Below, in pieces: positions 57,300 through 64,000 of a stretch of 64,000 nt of DNA. Numbering within the stretch: the first letter of the stretch is position 1; every line of letters starts with the position of its first letter. This stretch comes from Sipunculus nudus (taxonomy: Eukaryota; Annelida; Sipuncula; Golfingiida; Sipunculidae). A model generated the notes under the pieces. The model saw nothing but the letters and a program-made list of their open reading frames with translations, searched no databases and had not been told where the DNA came from. Position numbers and translations under genes: made by a program. The stretch is taken from NCBI GenBank assembly GCA_026874595.1, contig CM049317.1, forward strand, positions 31,106,901 through 31,170,900, given 5' to 3'.

Positions 57300-58349
57300 C
57301 GTGGCCGAGCTATTGTAACGCGTCCACTGCCGTCCAGGGCTAGCCCATCCTTCATCTAATGCATCAGCCTGTGCCCGGTTCAGTTGCACACAGTAAAACA
57401 GACATACGACTTAACGCATGGGCAATCAACCGACCCCTCAGCGCTGTTCGAGAAGTAGCACAAAGAGTGCCCGAATATGGCAGGTCAGTGTATTAGTAAT
57501 ACATCAATTGTCAGAAAAGTAATAGCTAGGTGGTCGTATTATACAGGGTTTATCTATAGACAATATAACGGAAATTTGAAAGGGACTGATATCTAGTGGT
57601 CGTAACAGCCAACAATTTCCACACAGCGAATGAGGATATTCAAGATAGAATTTACATCTTGTCCGTATCACCTTGTTATCTGAAGCGATCCAAACAAAAC
57701 ACGACAAGCAGGGTCTATTCGTTCTGCGATGATTTGGTGCCTGTCTGCGATAAATGCGAACAGCGTCAGGTCGGGACAAGAAACACAAGGGCATTCGCAT
57801 CCTTTACCTGGCGACCCCGACAAGGCCCACTGAATTTAATGTTCTTACTTTCAGTCTTTAATATAAGCTGTTTAAGTGGTCTCTCTTATTAAATTACATT
57901 TTCAAGAACATTTTCATATACTAACATTCATGAGTAAAAATCGCAAAATTAGGGGGGAACAGGAGTTTTTTTTTTGTACGTTTTAAAGAAAAGTGAACTT
58001 AAACTCATTGCTTTATACTTTAATCTAAATATAATATATGTCAATACAGTAGAGGAATTAAGAAATGTACAGTTTCTTGGAAATAGACTTTATCAGGGAC
58101 GTGTCCATAAAGAATGAATATGTTTGACCTGTGCTTAACGTTTATAATATATCAAGTAAAAATATCGGACAATCATTTATTGTACATATTGTAATATTAA
58201 TAATAATTCAAGTTGTGCAATGAATGTACTTGGATATGATATTAATTTATTGTTATAATATTTTATTACTTTCAGCCTTTTTTCCTGTTTCTATAAAATA
58301 ACTTAACAAATTGTATCGTTTTAAACGTCAGTCTTATTATGGTGGAAAA
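57300..58349. other. Non-coding stretch, nothing recognised
   Basis: Begins where LINE B homology ends. 98-codon ORFs on both strands at 57504-57892 mirror each other and show no domain. Confidence 0.4.
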
Positions 58350-58490
58350 TCATAATGATAAGTAATTCCAATTTATATCGAATAGCCACATGCTCGTCAG
58401 GGAGCACCTAATCTGAACGTACGGCAAGACGAGCTGTTGTCAGACCTAATATGGTCTAACCTCACTTAGACGAGGTTTCACTGTACTTGA
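58350..58490 (+). repeat. Dispersed repeat R1, copy 3
   Basis: AAGTAATTCCAATTTATAT, ATGCTCGTCAGGGAGCAC, GTACGGCAAGACGAGCTGTTGT and CCTAATATGG, matching 2083-2225 and 40100-40215 in order. Confidence 0.55.
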
Positions 58491-58881
58491 GTAGGCTTAC
58501 CCTCTTTGTCGTAGAATGATTTGTTTGTACGGTTTCATTTTGACCCCTGCCCGTTCAACCATGACATGGCTGAGGAGTGGTAACAGGCAAGGGCCAATCC
58601 GCTATTGTTTAAATCTTTGCAAAGTTAAAATATCGATATTAAATTAAAGCTTGACGGTAAACGTGCTCGTTCCATCAGGAAAAAAACCCTAGCACTAACT
58701 GGCCTCCCACCTGTACATCTGCTGACAGAACCTCCAGAGGGGATGTTAACTTGGTCTTGACAGATTATTGATGATGATAAGTATTGAGAGCGTAGTCATC
58801 TATTGGAGAGCCAGTGGTTTGATGTTTCATTTGTAAAATGAACATGTTATAAATTTGGTCATTTGAGCGTAATCGTCTGAC

Positions 58882-59410
58882 TTAAACATGTTGACTGAGA
58901 AGTTCTTGAAGATATATTGGACCCATGTTGTTCATTGCTTTAAACACAAGAACAAACAACTTATATTTTACTCTTTGCTGTATCGGCAACCAGTGGAAAG
59001 AGAAGAGTACTGGTGATATATAATCATGATCTACACTGCCGGTAAGCATTCTTCCTTGTATTTTCTGTACTCGCTGGAGACGAACAATAAGAACGGCTGG
59101 TAGGCCACATAACAATGCGTTACAATTAGTAAACTATTATAGTGGTAATGAACGCATTGGTTAAATATTTAAGGGTGTTAGGCCCCCTTTATTTGTTAAT
59201 TGTATTTCAGTTGTGGATGTGGAAATAGGCAGATTTGCAGACAGACGCGACATGTGCCTCCATTGACGCATGACAGTCCATAATGACTCCAATATTTCTG
59301 TCTGATTGTGGTGCTAATATCTTCTGGTTACCAACTTGAAAAGAAGCATGAGATACTTTGCTGTATATATTTTTGGAGGAAATTACTAAAAACCTCGGCC
59401 TTGTCGTCAT
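58882..59410 (-). pseudogene. LINE C ORF2 C-terminal fragments
   Basis: 59410-59207 reads IGVIMDCHASMEAHVASVC, the region after RT with the N-GV-LD motif. 59115-58882 reads LQRVQKIQGRML and FSFHWLPIQQRVKYKLFVLV, the conserved C-terminal domain of CR1/L2 ORF2. A gap with stops separates them. Confidence 0.85.
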
Positions 59411-59499
59411 TGTTAAAGACTAAATCCACGTATCCACGCTTGTACAGCTTCAATACAGTTTCCCATATAAGGGATGGCGTTGTCTAATTCATCGACCTT

Positions 59500-60409
59500 A
59501 AAGGTGACCGATAACTGAGTATCATCTGCGTAAGTTGATATTGAATGCCAAGCCTAAGTAGCAACTTGCCTAGAGATGATGGTCCTATGTTTGGACTTCA
59601 GATTTTTCTTCCCTAACAATGAAGTCTTGCTGGAGTTCACAAGATAAGAAGTAAAACCACTGTAATACAGTTCCTCTTATACCAAGGAATCCAATAGCAC
59701 CAGCAACACAGCTTCCTTTTTACCTGTTGCACAAATAATGTCAATTTGCACTCGAAGCACTGCTGTCTCAGTGCTGTGAAATTCTCTGTATACTGACTGA
59801 CAGTTCAAGAAGATTGTTGTCCTTTGGATAGATGTTAAGTTGTAATGCAACAGTTGTTTTTTTTTCAAAATATTTTAGACAAAAGCTAAATTTGAAACGG
59901 AGCGATAGTTCCTGAATATATCTGAATCTAGGTTCGGATTTTTCAAGATCAAGTAACCAATGCCGTTTTGAACTCGTCAGGAACTAACGCAGAGGAAAGT
60001 GATGTGTTTACAATTGCTTTAATAATTGGACAATAATTGACTGCCTTCTTCACCAACCCAGTAGGAAGGGGGTCAAGTTCGCAACTATTATCTGGAGATG
60101 ACTTACCAGTTTTAATGAACTAGTGGTCGGGGCGGTGTTAAAGCTTTCCAATGAGCATTCAACCAATGAAGTGCCACAAAGAACGCTATTTGAATCAGTT
60201 TCACTGGAACCCCTGATTTTTATTATTTTCTCTACAAAAAAATCACACAATATCCCAGCCAGTTCTGTCGGAGTTTTGTCGTTAGGCAGAGGTTTACTGT
60301 CCGGCCTATTGAGCAATGTGTTAAAGATGCCGAATAACCTTTTTGTAATACCCATGGAATCGGAAATTTCAGATTTGTAGTAAGTAAGTTTGGCCAGATA
60401 TATAAGCAT
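59500..60409 (-). pseudogene. LINE C reverse transcriptase fragments
   Basis: 60409-60050 is an open stretch with FGIFNTLLNRPDSKPLP and LAGILCDFFVEKI (the pre-RT region). The frame then shifts through DPLPTG...VPDEFKTAL to REFHSTETAVLRVQ and KKEAVLLVLLD at 59868-59677. GTVLQWF and YADDTQLSV follow at about 59517-59650. The catalytic YADD text survives, but the AFDT block and the GVPQGS block are deleted. Confidence 0.85.
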
Positions 60410-60476
60410 TAACCTCTGCTCTGCGTTCCATGAACATCTGTTTGTGGATTGAGAGCCCAGTTTTACGCCACAGCAT

Positions 60477-61393
60477 CAGGGTTAGGGTGATTGTAATGTG
60501 TAATTGTTCATGTAATTGAATGTAATTCGTAATTAACTTTGTTGCAATAAATTGTCATATATTATATATTCAGCGTGTTAATATTTATATGAAGTATTCA
60601 TATGAAATGTAAACATTGCTGATTGTCGTGAAAATAGCATAGCAATTAAAACTTCAGTATTTATAAATTTAATGGGCTTTGACATTGTATGTTAAAATTT
60701 TAGGTTATATATGTTGATTAATGTGAAGGATCATCAGCAAAGGATTTTAGATCATCAGAGGTTTGAACCAACAATTGTTACCATAGTTGATATTATTAGG
60801 GCCAAGGTTATCTAGAAGAAATACATTTTTTTCCAGTAAAGGATAATATGTGGTTAAAGGATACCAGATGATTTTTTTTACACAGATGATTTTTGAAATT
60901 GATAATTGTTGACTTCAAGATAAGACAAAGTTTACCTACATATGCTTTCAGATACTCTTTCTCATGTAAAATTTCTAATGAAAAAAAGTTACAATTCCTT
61001 TATCTACAAGCAAAAAGCAATGTTCATATATGTGTTCTGGCAATCAGTTTTGCCAATCAATCAGAAATTTAAGGAATATGATGCCATCATATATGATTAT
61101 CCTTGGTAAAGATCTCATGCACTTTAATATATGACATCAAACTTCATGTGTTTTCCCTTCACATTTTTATTAAGTTCTCCTTTTCTAGTATGAGTGATAC
61201 TTTTCATGAACCATGCTTAAAACTGTAGATATTGTGTAAAGTAATAAAAGGTAATCAATTACATTTGTAAAGTATTGTAAATCAATCATTACATTGTGAA
61301 ATTTAAGTAATTTGTTATTGTAATTCTACTTGTGATATTTGGAAATAATTGTAATTATTATGATTTCTTTTCAATGTAATTGGCCCAAACCTG
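60477..61393. mobile_element. hAT-type MITE inserted in LINE C
   Basis: A 917-bp non-coding element. The ends are CAGGGTTAGGGTGATT (60477 on) and, reversed from 61393, CAGGTTTGGGCCAATT. Both fit the CAG-G start of hAT terminal inverted repeats. Flanking 8-mers CACAGCAT (60469-60476) and CACAGTAT (61394-61401) differ at one base and are the 8-bp target duplication of hAT elements. Subterminal GTAATT/AATTAC motifs are numerous at both ends, as in many hAT MITEs. LINE C is continuous on either side. Confidence 0.88.
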
Positions 61394-61701
61394 CACAGTA
61401 TTTCTGCCTCGCGAATATTATTGTTATACCACTTGGCCTCTAGTGGCATAGTAACCATAGGGCTTTTGATTGGTGCTAATTTATCCAGAATACCCACCAG
61501 GTCTTTATTGTAGAGTTCAACCAGCGTGGCTACTGAGAATTCTGACACTGAGAATCTAGAAAGAGAATCGTTGTTGGCAGCTGTTAGACAGTCACCTTTG
61601 ATTTTCCTGTACAAAACTTTATGCATAGGATACTTAGGCTTTACAATTGGTAGTTGTACGAATACAGGGTATCCAAGGTCAGCCGAATGTGCAGAGAGCA
61701 C
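61315..61701 (-). pseudogene. LINE C endonuclease-to-linker fragment
   Basis: The frame includes LGYPVFVQLPIVKPKY, LAPIKSPMVTMPLEAKWYNN and NNIREAEIL. It then runs into the MITE end at 61393. Upstream, with stops, the GNFNFYVNDSNNKEALDFL endonuclease block lies at about 61800-61865. Confidence 0.85.
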
Positions 61702-62290
61702 CAGAGAGCAACTGACCTTGTAATGACAAGGTCCAAGATATGACCATCAGAGTGCGTACTATGATTTACATGTTGTTTAGATATTGCTCAGATTGAGAAA
61801 ATCTAAGGCCTCTTTATTGTTGCTGTCATTCACATAAAAATTGAAGTTTCCGACTAATAAGGCAAACCAGGAGCAGTGATTAAATGATTTAAGTAGTCTG
61901 AAATCTCCACTATTAAATGTTTAGTTGATAATTTGTTTCTTTTTTTTAAGGCGATGGTATGTTTACAACTACATGTCTGGCTGATTGTGCTGATTTCAGG
62001 ATACATTCCATTGATTCAGTAAGTTCCAAGTTGTGTGCTTTGCTAAGGAGATGTTCAGGTTGCTTCGATGTATAATGGCTACATCCCCACCTCTACCTTG
62101 TCTTGTTTAATGTTTGATTAAGTAACCTTATGGAATTAGGACACTTACTCCAGCCTTGTCTTTATCAGTCCCAGTCAGCCATGTTTCAGTAAGGTCAAGT
62201 AAGTCTAACTTTTAATCCATAATAACGTCACCGATACAGGTAACTTGCAAACTGACCATGGGTTTAAGCAATGTATTCTCCGGAACACCT

Positions 62291-63990
62291 TCACTGAAGG
62301 CTTATTCATATATCATTTCAAAATTCCCGATGCAGACATCCAAAAGCAAACATAAAGCGGATAATCCGTTCTGATTGACTGCCCCTCTTTATCCGGATCC
62401 ACTCATGTCTCATTCAGCAAAAATGTTTTGTTCTTTAGATAAGAGACAGACAACAAAAGGAAAAAAAATCGTAATAATTTTGACTGTTAGCCAGAACTTT
62501 AACGGTATACCTATAAATGACACCATTCACAAATGTATATGTACGTTGAATCGAGCTCTGTGTTATATGGTGGGTACCATGTCAACGAAGCACACAGGAA
62601 GACATGGATTTGGCAGAATTCTGAGCCACATCCTGAGGATTCAATGCTATTGTGTTTCTAACATGTGTATGTTAGAAACACTGGTTTGCGTCAAATTATC
62701 TGAAATATTTAAAAAAAAACTTCCAAGTTAGACCAAATCAATCTAGAGCAGTGCCTATTATGTTACAGCCGTGTCTGTCTACCCAAGGTACATTGTTTTT
62801 TGTTATACGATTTAAAAATTAGTATTCAGGATGAGATATTCGTCCCTTTTGATCTGCCGTATACCATTACAATAACACTTGGATTATTTTCCTTTTGGGG
62901 TTGGAGTACTTATGTTAACAACTTGGACATCTGTTCACATGGGTGATCAGCTACCTCATCTTGAATGACCCAACACACTTTAACTTAAAATAGATTTCCT
63001 TTTTAGAAATTTTAAAACTTGTAACGAAGGTCGTGTTTCCACGCATACACTCCGGTTGTTCGTCTTCCGTATTTGAGATTTTACTTTCTCTTATAAGCAC
63101 ACAATGAAACAAGAAGTACATAAACGCATGAATGATGGTGGTAAAACTTGAGGCATTGGGTCATAGGTTACTAATGTGATGTTTTGCAGTGGAATCAGCT
63201 GGGATCTGGGCAAACTATTTTGTTACATGACTGTTACATATTGATGGGAACAGCTCAGGCAGCTGTTTATGAAGAAGGAAGTTTGATCAGCCTACCAACC
63301 ACACGGCTCTTATGTGTCACTCACACAAACTGGGAAGCTTATACACGACGACTCAATCTCATGCAAGTTTGATGTTGTAGGCAGCAGCGGATATAATCCT
63401 GACAGGTTCCTGTTAGTGTATTAGATTGAGCTATCTCACCACGTTTAACTTGGTATTATACACGCCACACATCTCGTTTCCTCAGATATTATTATCGCTG
63501 CGCTGAATGATTATGACAGGACACACTAAATATGTATTAGTCGCTCCTTAGCTTCATTCACGCGTTGTGGTAATTGGCTTGTAATATGCTTTATATCTGT
63601 TCAGTAATGGATTATGTATACTATATATCAGGAAATGAATAACTTAAGGGCGCGGACACACGTACAATTAAATCCTTTACATTTATCCTGGCTCTCCTAG
63701 TATAATTTTCTTGGGCTCATTTCCATATGATTGCCAGATCAACCAACCTCATTGTACCTCTGAGTGTTTCCATTATACTGAATCTAATGTAAATGTATAG
63801 TTTCCTGTTTCCACCATTATTGGGCAAACAATAAGAAATCTTTGTTTTTTTTTAAAGTCCAACGTGGATCCCTCACATTTAGAGTAATAATTAATAATTC
63901 AGACATAAATATATTTATTTCTGTTTGGCTTTGGTCAATATATTGAGCAGTCGACAATTGTTCATTTGAGTGGCTTTGTTTACTGATTGG
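62291..63990. other. Non-coding stretch to window end
   Basis: No gene supported. The 118-codon plus-strand ORF at 62375-62731 has no domain. A perfect hairpin lies at 62652-62681. Confidence 0.4.
62652..62681. repeat. Perfect 13-bp inverted repeat, 4-base loop
   Basis: GTGTTTCTAACAT, loop GTGT, then ATGTTAGAAACAC. As RNA it would be a simple stem-loop on either strand. It may be a MITE remnant or chance palindrome. It is too short for a canonical pre-miRNA. Confidence 0.85.
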
Positions 63991-64000
63991 AAACTAATGT

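Larger units (their letters stand above)
52500..57300 (+). mobile_element. LINE B: decayed L1/Tx1-like retrotransposon
   Basis: ORF1-like relic (52662-53631), a gap of about 950 bp with a long TA microsatellite, and a broken ORF2 (54585-57299). ORF2 homology ends abruptly after the RT/connector region at about 57290. The C-terminal third, 3' UTR and A tail are missing, so the element is truncated at its 3' end or cut by later rearrangement. It belongs to a different family from LINE A: ORF2 wording differs throughout, though the domain order is the same. Confidence 0.88.
58860..62290 (-). mobile_element. LINE C: decayed CR1/L2-like retrotransposon, split by a hAT MITE
   Basis: The minus strand reads, in order: endonuclease LDLTETWL, KDKAGVSVLIP, GGDVAIIHRSNLN, GNFNFYVNDSNN; linker AKWYNNNIREAEIL, then (after the MITE) WRKTGLSIHKQMFMERRAE; pre-RT YYKSEISDS; RT pieces YREFHSTETAVLRVQ, TVLQWF and YADDTQLSV; and the C-terminal block LQRVQ...FHWLPIQQRVKYKLFVLVFKAMN. 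These are CR1/L2 signatures. Stops, shifts and internal deletions (the FD-first-Asp and PQGSVLGP blocks are lost) make it dead. Confidence 0.88.

Noticed and set aside
1-64000. CRISPR-like, prokaryotic or viral genome segment
   Set aside because: Repeats lack regular unique spacers, coding density is very low, and the retroelement set is that of an animal nucleus.

Overview
The window looks like AT-rich, repeat-dense animal nuclear DNA. No prokaryotic gene organisation, rRNA, CRISPR array or complete host gene is visible. The mix of L1/Tx1-like and CR1/L2-like LINEs, a Ty3/gypsy gag relic, a tRNA-derived SINE with a CTCCGGGT-type core, TTAA and hAT MITEs, long (TA)n tracts and exon-like pieces resembling IgGFc-binding domains suggests a marine invertebrate. 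A bivalve mollusc is my best guess, but this is inference.

Layout. 1-9.47 kb: non-coding, with one SINE near 0.8 kb, a G-rich run at 3.9 kb and an AC/AT microsatellite at 5.9 kb. 9.47-18.39 kb: the centrepiece, an 8.9 kb minus-strand non-LTR retrotransposon (LINE A). It has perfect 14-bp target-site duplications, a pure A tail, intact ORF1 and intact ORF2, and an unusually long 3.87 kb inter-ORF region holding a candidate extra ORF with hydrophobic segments. Its first 30 bases carry ETS-like and YY1-like motifs. 18.8-20.4 kb: two copies of a repeat with a 53-bp satellite core. 22-25.2 kb: a dead plus-strand CR1/L2/Jockey-like LINE (D), interrupted by a triplicated AT-rich repeat and a fragment of a different LINE. 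25.6-26.3 kb: a minisatellite of about 96 bp. 26.9 and 38.1 kb: two inverted copies of a roughly 460-bp MITE flanked by TTAA.

31.3 and 32.2 kb: a pair of minus-strand exon-like segments of unknown function. 36.0, 41.6, 44.1 and 51.6 kb: four copies of a plus-strand exon-like segment that I tentatively liken to the end of an IgGFc-binding domain. Two of them share flanking non-coding sequence, so a genomic segment was duplicated. They read as relics or exons of a locally amplified gene, and no full gene model can be built. 47.8 kb: a CR1/L2 reverse transcriptase scrap. 48.5-49.2 kb: a Ty3/gypsy gag relic with a zinc knuckle, on the minus strand. 50.3-51.25 kb: a triplicated repeat of about 315 bp. 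52.5-57.3 kb: a decayed plus-strand L1/Tx1-like LINE (B). 58.9-62.3 kb: a decayed minus-strand CR1/L2 LINE (C), split by a 917-bp hAT-type MITE with 8-bp duplications; taking out the insertion rejoins the reading frame.

Transposition is the only activity the window clearly encodes. LINE A appears potentially autonomous: ORF1 would be the RNA-binding chaperone, and ORF2 the endonuclease and reverse transcriptase. The other elements are dead or non-autonomous.
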